Shown here one piece after another: positions 1 through 9,529 of a DNA stretch of 64,000 nt; the stretch's first letter is position 1, and every line of letters starts with the position of its first letter. A model generated the notes under the pieces. It saw only the letters and a program-made list of their open reading frames with translations, was not told where the DNA came from and made no database searches. The position numbers were made by a program, and so were the translations under genes. Location: contig NMRA01000021.1 of NCBI GenBank assembly GCA_002633005.1, positions 230,087-294,086 of the forward strand. The letters are read 5' to 3'. The stretch is from Phoronis australis. Taxonomy: Eukaryota; Phoronida; Phoronidae.

Positions 1-383
1 ACAAGACAACTAGTTCTTGTCTGTCAATCATCTAAGTTCTTAACAGGTCCTCCTGGAGGCAGTTTGTTTGCAAGTGTTGGATTTTATATTTTAACCTATT
101 AAAAATAATTAAAAAATTATGGGTCATGGGTTGGAGAAATAAATGAAAAATATGGGCGGTGGGTACGAAATAAAAGTGCCTTCCCCCCCCTCCCATACAG
201 ATTTTGCTGGAACAGCCCTAATGCTTTATCATTAGTAATTTATGTTTTAGGCAATGTTTTGAGAAATTTTGGGCATTTAGATCAGCAAACCTTTTTAAAA
301 TAGAAAAAAGGTCAAGTTTGGCTTCTATTTTTGTGTGGAATTGGTGATATTTTATCATACTGTCGTGTTATATTGTTGATCAG
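1..383. other. Presumed TARBP1 intron, upstream part
   Basis: AT-rich sequence before the first recognised TARBP1 exon. A C-rich pyrimidine run ending in CAG at 198-200 looks like a splice acceptor. The sequence after it gives no open frame leading to a donor, so no exon is called. The region is most likely the end of an intron whose upstream exon lies left of the window. Confidence 0.5.
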
Positions 384-567
384 ACCATATTCCACACGTT
401 ACCTCGACTAGTGGGTCTTGTGGATGATGAGTGGATCTCAGTGGACGTCTTTGAGAATGTAGACCCTAACTGGACCCTGAATGACCAGCACCACCACAGT
501 CTACCACTGAGGAATAGCCACCAAGATCTGGATGCTTGCAGAGGCGGGGTGTGGGTCATTAACACAG
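384..567 (+). CDS. TARBP1: TARBP1-like tRNA 2'-O-methyltransferase, internal exon (residues 1-61 of the visible part)
   Basis: Open exon between a CAG acceptor (381-383) and a GTAATA donor (568). It starts in phase 0 and ends with one leftover base. It encodes about 61 residues of acidic, His/Asp/Asn-rich sequence (for example DDEWISVDVFENVDPNW) that I do not recognise as a conserved domain. It would form the linker between the long helical-repeat N-terminal region of TARBP1 proteins and the C-terminal SPOUT domain. It is assigned to TARBP1 because its single leftover G joins the two first bases of the exon at 2121 to give a continuous frame (N-T-E-S-Y-T-E). Full-length vertebrate TARBP1 has roughly 1600 residues, so most of the gene lies left of the window. 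The donor and frame are good; the acceptor choice is less certain, because the frame is also open further upstream. Confidence 0.68.
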
Positions 568-2120
568 GTAATAGTCTTAGAAGTTATTTGCAGACAAACA
601 AGCTTTGATATCAATAGAAATTTTTTCACTTTTCTCCATTAGGTCACGTGGTGAGGCCAACTGGTGGTTTGCTGACCAGACTTAAAAATGTTGAGGATAA
701 ATAGATAGTGTCGTAATCTCACCTTTTCTATTCAACTAGAATTTTTATTCAATTCTATGTGCCTGCATCTATGAGGTCGCTAAACAAAATCTGAGCCCTG
801 ATTTAGGAGCTGACATACTTCTAATTCACTGGGGCAGACATTAAAATTCAAAGCGAGGCTCACTGCGATAAACAAAGCAGAAGTTGACATTGCATGAGTT
901 AAATGGCTGGTTTTTCGAGTCCAACCTGGATATTAATTCTTAAGAATGTGACAATAATTAGCGAAAGAGATGTAGAAAAATATATTAGAGAATAAGTCGA
1001 TGCACCAAAGAGTTGTCTAAGGAAAGGGTATAATTTTTTTTGGAAAACTACGTTCGAAACATGTGAAGTAAATATGACCCAATGCAGCGATCGTGTTACG
1101 CATTAGGTATATGCAGGGTTACGTTTCTTCTTGTAAATTGTTGATAAAAACCCTTTCTACACGAACCAGGTCATCTGCTTGTATTTTTGACAAGTTGAAG
1201 ATATATTTGACAGTGGTGTCTTATCGCATTTTGCTGTAATGTGCAAGTCACATCTGGTTTAATTTGTTGAGCAAGAATATTAACATCAAGCATAGCCTAA
1301 GTCCTGGTAGGTAGAGACTACTGTGACTCACAGTTGATTTGTCATTGATCTGCAAAGATGATTGCTGTTATTAAAATTATTTTTATTAAAATAAAAAACC
1401 AGGCTGGTAATTGAAGCTATAAATTATTTGACCATCAATTCTGCTTTCTTGGTTTTAACAATTCTTACATCTACTTCATGTTAGGTTTCAAATATCTGGA
1501 CCAAGTTGAATTTTAAAATCAAAACACCTAGTTCATTCATCCAAAGCATAACCTGAAAAAATAACCCGTCTCGTTTTAGAGCTTAATTTCAATTAACTGG
1601 GCAGAACAAGCATAGTTATCATGTTCCTTCGTAGGCCTCATTCATCAGAGCAGAAGAGTGCCTGTGCCTTCTGAGAGGGTAATTTTTTCGCCGAGTGAGA
1701 GGGAAATTGTACCTTCAAGTCATCATCAATAGCTCCTCTGTCCTGTTCCAAGTTCTCATAGGCTCTTTCAAACTGTCACCTGTGTGGTTACAAATGATTT
1801 GATCTTTGAGGGGAAAATTTCAATCATTTTAGGGGAATTTTTAGGCCTCATAAGGGTAATATCGTGTGATTTTTCAATATTTTTTGAGAAGGAAACAGTG
1901 TCGATATTCGGCCCCGAAATCGAGGGTTTGAGGGCCCTGTTCTTTTTGGAAATAAATTCATCATGTTTCAACCCATAGTCAAGAAAACATAACCTGGCTG
2001 GCCGAAGATTCACCGGTCGCTGCTATGATTCTCGGCAACCGAGATGCGACAAAATGTGATCAAACTTTTGAAAGTATTTATCAATTTTTGTATTTATTTT
2101 TTTACTTTTGTGGTGTCCAG
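568..2120 (+). other. TARBP1 intron
   Basis: GT-AG intron of 1553 bp (GTAATA donor, GTGTCCAG acceptor), phase 1. AT-rich; I see no repeat element or gene inside. Short open frames on both strands at about 1770-2010 overlap one another and have no recognisable similarity. Confidence 0.65.
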
Positions 2121-2288
2121 AGTCTTACACAGAGGCTGATGGTGATTTCCAGAAGAAGATTATGCCATGGCGCAGCATGCTGCCTGATGTTGACGCTGAT
2201 CATCAGCTGTTAGAGGAATCACCACGGAAACGGGCGGGCCAGCTTGTGGTGGTGACCTCACTCATCGACAAGGCTCCCAACCTGGGAG
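2121..2288 (+). CDS. TARBP1: TARBP1-like exon: start of the SPOUT methyltransferase domain, motif 1
   Basis: Encodes residues 62-118 of the visible part, including KKIMPW, then QLVVVTSLIDKAPNLGG, the hallmark first strand and motif 1 of the SpoU/TrmH family (the human TARBP1 segment is nearly the same). Motif 1 has the form N-x5-R. Its Asn is residue 115 here and its Arg (residue 121) is supplied by the next exon, so the motif is split by the intron. In TrmH these residues help form the active site for 2'-O-methylation of G18 in the tRNA D-loop using S-adenosylmethionine. The acceptor is CCAG at 2117-2120 and the donor is G|GTGAGT at 2289. Both boundaries are phase 1 and match the neighbouring exons. 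Confidence 0.92.
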
Positions 2289-2513
2289 GTGAGTATGATA
2301 GAGGGACTGAGAATCCTTTTGGTCGGAGTTATTGGGTAATGTTTTCTACACTGTATATAATGGTTGTTGTGGAAATTTAAGAGGCGGGGCCTTGAGTGTC
2401 TTGATTCTGGGACTGAATGTCAGCCTCATTACTCGTTGAAATACACTTGGAAATTTGGCAAAAGCTCACTCACCAGGCCCAAAAAGTCACCTTCAGTGAT
2501 AAAAAAAATCCCT

Positions 2514-2517
2514 TTAA
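2514..2517 (+). repeat. TTAA target-site duplication, left copy
   Basis: TTAA directly before the left end of the 1590-bp element. The matching copy is at 4108-4111. Confidence 0.7.
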
Positions 2518-4107
2518 AGGAGAATGCCACCCGATTTAATTAGTCTTTTTTACTATCTTAATGGGTCTATATCTACATCACCTCTTATACGGTCGACCTC
2601 ACCTTGGCGAGAGGTGTCGCATTCACCTGTGAGTAAGGTGAGAAACGCCGCAGCGACATCAGTGGTTCATCTGCAGAGTGAATGCCACTATATTACGGTG
2701 CATCGTTCCCGCTTGTCTGAACTATGAAGCTGCGAAGAAAGCAGGTATATCGTTTTTTCGACTTCCTCGAGAGCCCGCAATGCTTAGGAAGTGGCTCGTG
2801 GTAATCTCCGTGTGTGTGGTCAGCATTTCGTCGACAATGATTTCTCTGACGAATTCCGGCTTACCAAAGAACTATCCTTACGTTCCATTCCCTATGCATG
2901 TTCACGGCGCTACTCTAGTATTTCTTGATCAGTGTATTCCGGTTCGAACTGATAGCCTGTGAAACCTAACGATACAACCCGTGAATTCTTTGTCGGATGA
3001 GCTCTCGCCTAAGTTGGGATTGGCACCGGGTGAGTTGCCATGTAGACGTTTATTATTGTGCGTTCTGTTTCAAAATGAGTTATTCTTACCGTAACCAATC
3101 CTTATATAAAACTTAAACAAAGTCTGTCATATTAGATACAATTTGTAATGCCTTTAGAGTATTCGTTAGGGCAAATGTTTTGAGAAGCCAGCAATGAATA
3201 AACCATTGCGTTACCGGCTTTAGATGCAATAAAGGTAATTGACCTGGCACTGTGGCCGTGTGAGTGCATGCTAATTCAGTGTTTGCTGACAGAAAGCTGT
3301 TGTGAAACAATTACTCTATTTTATGTGCTGTTGTCACATTTAGGGGAATCTTTATTTAGAAATACAAATACATTATTCAAATCATTGTTACTTTACTACC
3401 TTTGCCCTGACGGTCTGTGGAAGGGGAACCTGACTGCGCGGCTCCCGATAAATAAGTAGATTTTCAGTTTCGTGGCTAATTTACCTAAAAAATTACGTAC
3501 ATTATTTCTTTGGATCACTATTGTAGTCTTTTCGTGACTGGAGGTTTAGTTTCCAACTTAAGCTGATTTATGTTCATGATGTCCAGTCCCGGCGACCGCG
3601 ACTGGCCTGACCGGGTTCTGAGCCACTGGCGGGGAGTAACAAGCGTTTTGTGTGTTAAGAACTGAAAAAATCGCAAGTCTAAAAGTGCAACACACAGCTA
3701 TGTCCCCCCATCTGTATTTCACGGAAGAAACGGTTTCGAATTAATCACCAAACAGATCCAAACTCCCGCGATCGACCATGGTAAATTGGCCTACAGTACG
3801 TTCAAATACCTATAAATCCGTGAGAGTGAAATAAAACATCACCGTTTGTTCAAGAACTCAATGTATTTGTAAGGGTTTATATCGAATTTTGATGATTTAT
3901 TGGTTTAAAACGATGAATTCAAGCGAAAAGTTGACACCAGTAAGCGTGTTGTGAACGGCTGAACAGACTGCGTTCAAACCGATTATGTCATTGGTTAATT
4001 TCAACACCTCTGTCTGCTGTTAGGTGTCAGGTAAAACAACTGAACTTGCTGTTATCGAGTGGAACTAAATTCATACAAATAGGTTGTTTTTTGGGTGGCG
4101 TTCTCCT
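2518..4107 (+). mobile_element. Kolobok-like DNA transposon relic, non-autonomous, 1590 bp
   Basis: The left end reads AGGAGAATGCCACCC and the right end is its near-perfect inverted complement (AGGAGAACGCCACCC read inward). Both are bounded by TTAA, the target of Kolobok and piggyBac elements. A THAP-type zinc-finger coding relic near the left end favours Kolobok, whose transposases often carry a THAP domain. I cannot find the catalytic part of a transposase in the rest (2930-4107), so the copy is internally deleted or decayed. It lies in a TARBP1 intron in the same orientation as the host gene. Its ends resemble those of the element at 9219-10088 (11 of 14 terminal bases). Confidence 0.75.
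2678..2928 (+). pseudogene. THAP zinc-finger domain relic of a transposase, frameshifted
   Basis: The first frame carries CIVPAC (Cys codons at 2699 and 2714), then GISFFRLP and KWLVVI, the usual THAP order of C-x4-C, a phenylalanine/proline turn and the invariant Trp. The second zinc pair (C-x2-H, read CGQHF, codons 2815-2826) is in another frame, reached only by skipping two bases within the GT run at 2810-2818. After it the shifted frame continues plausibly (DNDFSDEFRLTKEL) to a TGA at 2926. One extra GT unit therefore breaks an otherwise well-kept DNA-binding domain of about 80 residues. There is no clear catalytic domain downstream. Probably dead. A spliced genomic THAP gene is the alternative, but the TTAA/TIR frame argues for a transposon. 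Confidence 0.72.
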
Positions 4108-4111
4108 TTAA
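4108..4111 (+). repeat. TTAA target-site duplication, right copy
   Basis: TTAA immediately after the right inverted end (GGGTGGCGTTCTCCT). Pairs with 2514-2517. Confidence 0.7.
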
Positions 4112-4678
4112 TGTTCGATTCAATTTGAACTCTTACAGACACTCGACATCAGAAGGTTTTATTAACTACAGAAATCGTTCATTTGTCAGCCATGTGTTAC
4201 AGCCTCGATGTGGAAAACAGCATTTGGATCAGTTCATTATTAGTGTAGGGGAGATTAGGATGTATTGAGCAAGAGCCAGTCATAAGGGTCCATGGTTCAT
4301 CTCTTGACATGTCTATTACCTGGACTTTCCTAAGTATGTAAAAACACAAAGTCTACCCCAAGCAGTGCATCATAGAAAGCTATGTTTTTAAACCAGTAGA
4401 AAACGGTTGATGGGGCACAGGTCCAGGATGTTAGATTTGGTGACGATGGGGAGAGATTTTCCCTCAGAAAAAATATTTTACTGTGAGAAGAAAGTTACAT
4501 ACATTTTCCCTCAGGTGAGAGAGGTCCTGGACTGAAAAGAAACAAAAGATATACAACTTGCACATTGTTGTTTTAAAGCACGAACTGTATAGAGTTTTTC
4601 CTTTTGCTGAGACAAAGAACAATAATTGGTGTTGAAAACAACGGAAAAAGTGTCTTTAACCATCCAACTTTCCTGTAG

Positions 4679-4940
4679 GTTTATGTCGCACAAGCGAGAT
4701 CTTTAATGTCGCCGAGTTTGTCGTCGGCAACCTGAAGGTGCTGGATGATCGAACGTTCCAGGCGTTGAGTGTCACTGCAGAGAAATGGCTACCAGTGCGT
4801 GAGGTGCATCAACACTACCTGCGACGCTATTTGTTGGAAATGAAAGATTCTGGGTACACCCTGGTGGGCGTTGAGCAGACTGCCAACAGCAAGGATCTGA
4901 CACAATACGAGTTCCCAGTTAAAACGCTGCTACTGCTGGG
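4679..4940 (+). CDS. TARBP1: TARBP1-like exon: SPOUT domain core
   Basis: Encodes residues 118-205 of the visible part. It begins LCRTSEIFNVAEFVVGNL, which completes motif 1 (Arg 121), and continues through FQALSVTAEKWLPVREV to GYTLVGVEQTANSKDLTQY and KTLLLLG. These segments align by eye with human TARBP1 along the whole exon. The LLLLG strand leads into motif 2 in the next exon, where the cofactor-binding knot forms. The acceptor is TGTAG at 4674-4678, completing a Gly codon from the previous exon. The donor is GG|GTAAGG at 4941 (phase 2). There are no internal stops. The protein methylates the ribose of G18 in tRNA; the human protein was originally named for HIV TAR RNA binding. Confidence 0.95.
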
Positions 4941-6409
4941 GTAAGGGTTAATCGTAGCACGATATTTATGAATTATTAAAAAATTGATCAACATCATGGC
5001 TTTGTCATAGGTACAGCCATTCTTCCTTTCAGTTAAGAGTTGAAATGCCCTTATTGAGTCAGCAAGTCAATTTCGCGGTGGTGCAGAGGTGATGGCTTAA
5101 GAAAAATGAATTGGTTTGTAGACTTGGTTGTCTTGCATGCTGTAGCCATCCATATGTGAAGTGGGGTGATTGAGAATCCAATCAAAGTTCTGCCATTGTT
5201 GAAACGAGGATTGAAATGAGTATTGATCCCTTGAGAATGGTGAAGAGTTTGAGGGATTTCATCTACAGCATTGCTGTTGTTTTTCAAATGCATTGTGGGA
5301 TGGTTGTTGGCTTGTAAATGTGCGGTGAACAAAATGATGGAAAACGACACTTGTCACTTGAGCGCACAGGAAGTGAAACCATGCGTCCACTACAACATGT
5401 TTTTTTGTGCAAGTACGACGACAACATGTTTTTTTGTGCAAGTACGATGAAGCAACCATCATCGGACAATGAAATTGAAACTAATCTTCAAAATGCGTTG
5501 AATAAATAGTTTACGTAGATTCTTTTGCGTGGAAGATTCTCGAGACATTCATCTTGCTATCCAATTACGCTAAAGTTGAATCTTACCTCCTGAAACGCAA
5601 ACATTATAAATTTTGTTGCACATCTTCATGTGCAGAGTTGTATGATGACACTTCGCTTTCCTCAGTTTCCAACTGCTGACTTATGACTAATGGTTATTGG
5701 CCCATTATATTGCGTGCGCAGCAGAATTAATGAAGCGGAATACTGTCTGGTTTTAGGCTATAAAAGTCACATTTCTTGTCCAATTTTCAAAATTCAGAAA
5801 TCTAATTACATGCATGTTTTAGGAACTATTCAAAATGCTTCAAAATGAAAGTTTGAGGAATACTAATTATCGTCCGTAGTGTTAAAAACTATGTTTGTGA
5901 TGAATAATTTTGCTCTTGATTAAAAATGTTAATCTCCAGAGAATGATAACATCACTTGAAACAGGATGGTTTCTTTGACGATTGTAGCAGATTTTAAGGT
6001 TCGTGAACTGGTCAAGTAGCCCAAACTAGAGCGGCGAGTGTGTCAGTGCGAGCTGACAATAATCTCTTTATGCATTTGAAAATGACAGCGGTCCTGCAGA
6101 TGAAGTCCCCCAAATTTAATCACTACTTTTGTTTTAACGAGTGCAGTCCCATCAGGACAAGTCATGACACGTGTCGATTACGTTCACAGTCAAAGTGCCG
6201 CAAATGTAGCACTCAGCAGCCTGAGCATGATTTGACCTTGACATGTCATTGACTACAACCTGCACTCTGGTGGTGTAATTAACGGTCTATAAAAATGCTA
6301 CTTGGAAAATAGTTGGGTGCACTTTTTTCTGCCATGGCTTAGCCGACTATGTTGTACCCATTTGGTATCTGATTTTCAACATGTCAATGGTTTTCTATTC
6401 GTATTCCAG
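4941..6409 (+). other. TARBP1 intron
   Basis: GT-AG intron of 1469 bp, phase 2 (GTAAGG donor, TATTCCAG acceptor). Holds a 29-bp tandem duplication at 5392-5449. Otherwise AT-rich, with no recognised gene or element. Confidence 0.85.
5392..5449 (+). repeat. 29-bp tandem duplication
   Basis: Two adjacent copies starting with ACAACATGTTTTTTTGTGC at 5392 and 5421, differing at one position by eye. Intronic, likely recent replication slippage. Confidence 0.85.
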
Positions 6410-6572
6410 CAAAGAGAAGTCTGGTATCCCTGTGGACTTGATACAGCTCCTCGACGTCTGCGTTGAGATACCCCAGCAAGGGATTGTACGGTCACTGAAT
6501 GTACACGTGAGTGGGGCCCTGTTGATATGGGAGTACACAAGACAACAGTTATTGCGTGGTGCTTGCAATTGA
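6410..6572 (+). CDS. TARBP1: TARBP1-like terminal coding exon: SPOUT motifs 2 and 3, stop codon
   Basis: Encodes residues 205-258 and the TGA stop at 6570-6572. Motif 2 reads GKEKSGIP (Gly 205, catalytic-type Glu 207), where human TARBP1 has GNEREGIP. Then come [20 protein letters not shown], which contains motif 3 (Ser 233, Asn 235), and the C-terminal helix [13 protein letters not shown]. With Asn 115 and Arg 121 of motif 1, all five residues equivalent to the TrmH N35/R41/E124/S150/N152 set are present, so the enzyme looks active. The visible coding total is 777 bp. The acceptor is TTCCAG at 6404-6409. The end of this exon is the first unit of the 107-bp tandem array that continues through the 3' flank. 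Confidence 0.95.
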
Positions 6573-7500
6573 TTGGTCAGTATTTGATGCCAGTACATTC
6601 ACTGAATGCTAGTGTGAACTGGGCATTGTTGGTATTGGGGTATACAAGGCATCAGTCACTGTGGATGGCCTACAACTATTGGGTCAGTGTTGGAGGATAT
6701 TACAGGCACTGGAACCCCGTGTGAATGGAGCATTACTCACATGGAAATGTACAAGGCAGATGTCATTGCAAGGGACTCACAAATGGGTGGTCAGTGTTTG
6801 AGGCTAGTACGGTTGCTAAATGTCCATGTGAACGAGGCGTTAGTGATGATGAAAATATACTGGACAACAGTTTCTGTGAGAGACATCGAAATGACAGGTC
6901 TATCTTTGATGTTACCGTTGTCCCTGAATGTCCATGTGAACTGAGATGTGCTGATGTGGGAGGAGACTAGGCCATGGTAAGTGCAGGGACTTGCAACTGA
7001 TGGGCTTGTGTTATCCAAATACAGTTACTGAATTGTGAACAGAGTATCACTTTTGTGAGACTACACGGCAGCAGTCAGTGTGAGGACTTCCAACCTCATG
7101 GTCAGTGTAGCAGAGGTACAGTAACTGAATGCCCATGTGAACAGAGCATTTTTCATACTGGAGTATAGTCAGTATATTATTCTAGTACAGTCGCTGCATG
7201 TGGACAGAGTATTGTCAATATGGGAGTGTAGAAGACCATGGTTATTGCGAGTGGCTTCCAACTGACGCTTCAGTTTTTGATGCTATTGTGGTTACTAAAC
7301 ATCCATCTGGACGGAGCTTTGCATAGATGGCAGTTTACAAGGTTACATATAGTGACAGGGATGTCCAACTGATGGGCAAGTTCTTTAGGGTAGTTGAATG
7401 CCGATGTGAGTGATGGTGTTGTGGCAATATAGTACTAAGTTAAAGTTGTTGCTGGGTGATGTGAAAATACGATATAGTACTAAGTTAAGGCGTTGCTGTT
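6495..7500 (+). repeat. Degenerate ~107-bp tandem array, about 10 units, seeded by the TARBP1 terminal exon
   Basis: Unit starts, marked by CTGAATGTCCATGTGAAC-like sequence, fall at 6495, 6602, 6709, 6816, 6924, 7028, 7125, 7194, 7295 and 7394. The first four spacings are 107, 107, 107 and 108 bp; later units are shortened (69-104 bp). Unit 1 is the real coding end of TARBP1 (78 coding bases including TGA, plus 29 UTR bases). Later copies retain AAGGCAGCAGT-, GACTTGCAACTGATGGG- and GTCAGTGTTTGAGGC-like blocks in the same order. The array probably forms most of the proximal 3' UTR. Translated frames across it (for example LNVHVNEALVMM in unit 4) are echoes of motif 3, not separate genes. Confidence 0.88.
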
Positions 7501-7520
7501 GAATGCTGTGAAAATGTGAA
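7427..7520 (+). repeat. 45-bp tandem duplication at the distal edge of the 107-bp array
   Basis: ATATAGTACTAAGTTAA begins at 7427 and again at 7472, each followed by GTTGCTG and GTGAAAAT blocks. The two copies are imperfect. This is a secondary duplication within or beside the last array unit. Confidence 0.75.
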
Positions 7521-9214
7521 GTATCTGTTTAATGTACTAATTTATTGCAATTCATGCTGTTTATTCAAATGGTTTATAGCCTTTGAACCAAAGTAAAGGA
7601 CTCTTTAAACTTGAGAATTGTCTTAGTTTATCAGACAATCCAACAGAGGGTGCTGGATGTCATAGATCTGCTGAGATCATTTGCAAGGTATGTGCTCTTC
7701 ACCTCACTCTTTGCATTGACTAATAACTAAAGAAATCGGTGTTTACAGGTATGAGTATTGAGAATATAATATTTTGTTTTCGTTTCTTTGTTCTTTGCGG
7801 ATTGTGTATATGTCTTTCAAATATCTCGAGAAAACTTCGAGTGCAGACATCTTGGGGACTTTGTGGCTTAGACATGTCAGTGCAAAGGGAAATTATGTTG
7901 TCTACAAGAAAGTAGTGACGTAACTAGTCTAGGGGTGTATTTGAGCAATGAAGTGTGACTCCATCCTGCTTTTGAGTGCTTTTCACATCGAACTCCTGCC
8001 ATGAAAAATGTGAATTTGTGACGTGGCATATGATTGTGTCATTAAATCATGAAATCATGTGTTCGAAATGATGTAACTGAAAACAATCGCTGGAGTAAAA
8101 CTAACTTTTAAGCATCTGTCGGGTTTTAAAAAATTTGGAGTAATATTTCATTTAGAATGAAATTGACTGTGTTTAGTTATAGGCAACATTTTTAACCACT
8201 CTGTTTAAACGTTTATGCTCCAACATTGAAAATTAGTGTAGAAACTCCTTAACCTAAAGTTGTCTCTGGATAGAATGTGTGCAATCTTTCAGTAACTTGT
8301 CACTACTTGGAAATACAAGGGTTTGTTCACCTAGATAAAGGCTCGTTTTTATGTTTATAAGAATTGGAGAGTTGGGAATAGCTTCAACAGTTTTGTGTGC
8401 TCTATGGGTGGGTGTGTGCTGTGAGCTTTGCTCTTGTAATAAAATTGTATCATTGATGCAAAACTGTATGCATATTTCAGCTCTGATACTTATAGTCAGA
8501 TGTGATGTAATGGACTAAAATTTTCTTAATCTTTACTTTTATGAATAAATTTCACAAAATATTCCCTTCTCATCATATTGCTTTTTGAATAATCAAAGAA
8601 TTACCTTACACAGGTGTGACTTGGTTCCTGTCCTTTTATAACATTACCAGGTGGCATGTTTACTTTAGACCTAGAACTGGGCCTTCCATAGCAGCAGTGA
8701 ATCACAGGTATCTAATGGTGTGTGTGTTTTCAACTGGTAATTTAGCATGGGTTTGGGTTAATGATGAAACCTTGTGAAGTCTTGTAGTGATTTTGAAATT
8801 AACTCGACATTAAGTCGTTCATGTTTTGAGACCTTTTTAAAGGTGTATTAAACTGTGTTCTGATATCAAATATAACTTTCTTCAGTCAAATTTTGCTCTT
8901 CGTAAGCAACCTCATCGCTTTTCTGTCCTTAGTTTGTGTTTAAGTAAGCTACTGTAGAACACCTGAAATTCACGGAGCGATTGTACTGTTTTGAGGGCTG
9001 AAACTAACTTAAAGGACATTAAACCTGTGTTTTCTGTTAAAAACATCAAGTTTAGGGGCATGACCTAGACGTTTATGAGCGTGGTGTGAAGAAAGAAAAT
9101 GTCAGTTCTTGCAGAATCGAGAGATCACTTCTAACTGTGTAATCGACAAGTTCCGACCAATTTTATTACCTAAGTGGCCTAAACAAAAACCGACAGCATG
9201 AGATTAATGCCGCT
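7521..9214. other. Intergenic or TARBP1 3' flank
   Basis: AT-rich, no open frame of interest. Possible 3'-end signals are ATTAAA at 8041 and AATAAA at 8438 and 8544. A segment at 9015-9029 (GACATTAAACCTGTG) recurs exactly at 36210-36224 with similar sequence downstream, so part of this flank is probably an old dispersed repeat. Confidence 0.6.
8438..8443 (+). promoter_or_regulatory. Candidate poly(A) signal for TARBP1
   Basis: First AATAAA noticed downstream of the TARBP1 stop. It would imply a 3' UTR of about 1.9 kb including the whole tandem array. An ATTAAA at 8041 is an alternative. No transcript evidence. Confidence 0.25.
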
Positions 9215-9218
9215 TTAA
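9215..9218 (+). repeat. TTAA target-site duplication, left copy
   Basis: TTAA before AGGCGAAGGCAACC. Matches TTAA at 10089-10092. Confidence 0.8.
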
Positions 9219-9517
9219 AGGCGAAGGCAACCTTTTTTCATGCCTTATTAGCAAAAATAAGGTTCGTTGGTTATCCCAGACATATTTTCCACTTAATTAC
9301 AGCTTTTCGTAATTTAATTAATTATTCATTCTCTACTCCGGAAGTGAGGTTTTGGGAGGCAAGAATTTCGCGCCTTTTTTCATATAGTCTGACTGTGAGA
9401 GCTGCCAAGTCAGTCATTGTTATATCTCGGTTGTGATAAGTTCGGTCGTCGTTTGCTTTTGTCTAGGACTCAGTCAACATGTCACACTGTTGCTGCGTAC
9501 CGGGATGTACTCATTAT
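9219..9517 (+). repeat. Left long terminal inverted repeat
   Basis: Runs from the TTAA edge to about the end of the THAP start (ATG 9479, CCCVPGC codons to about 9510). Mirrors 9809-10088 with scattered substitutions and small indels. Confidence 0.85.
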
Positions 9518-9529
9518 CGTCTCACGGAC

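Larger units (their letters stand above)
2289..4678 (+). other. TARBP1 intron containing a transposon relic
   Basis: GT-AG intron of 2390 bp, phase 1. About two thirds is the TTAA-flanked element at 2518-4107. The remaining flanks (2289-2513 and 4112-4678) are AT-rich with nothing recognised. The exons on either side join within the conserved NLGG-LCR motif, so no exon is missing between them. Confidence 0.85.

Noticed and set aside
198-300. CAG acceptor after a C-rich tract, possible extra TARBP1 exon
   Set aside because: No frame after it reaches a convincing donor with phase fitting the exon at 384, and no family motif appears.
2939-2949. GGTTCGAACTG as a tRNA/SINE B box
   Set aside because: The last two positions do not match, no A box at proper spacing, and it lies inside the THAP-bearing element.
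6687-6970. Open frames of 81-85 codons after the TARBP1 stop as separate small genes
   Set aside because: They are explained by the 107-bp repeats derived from the terminal exon.
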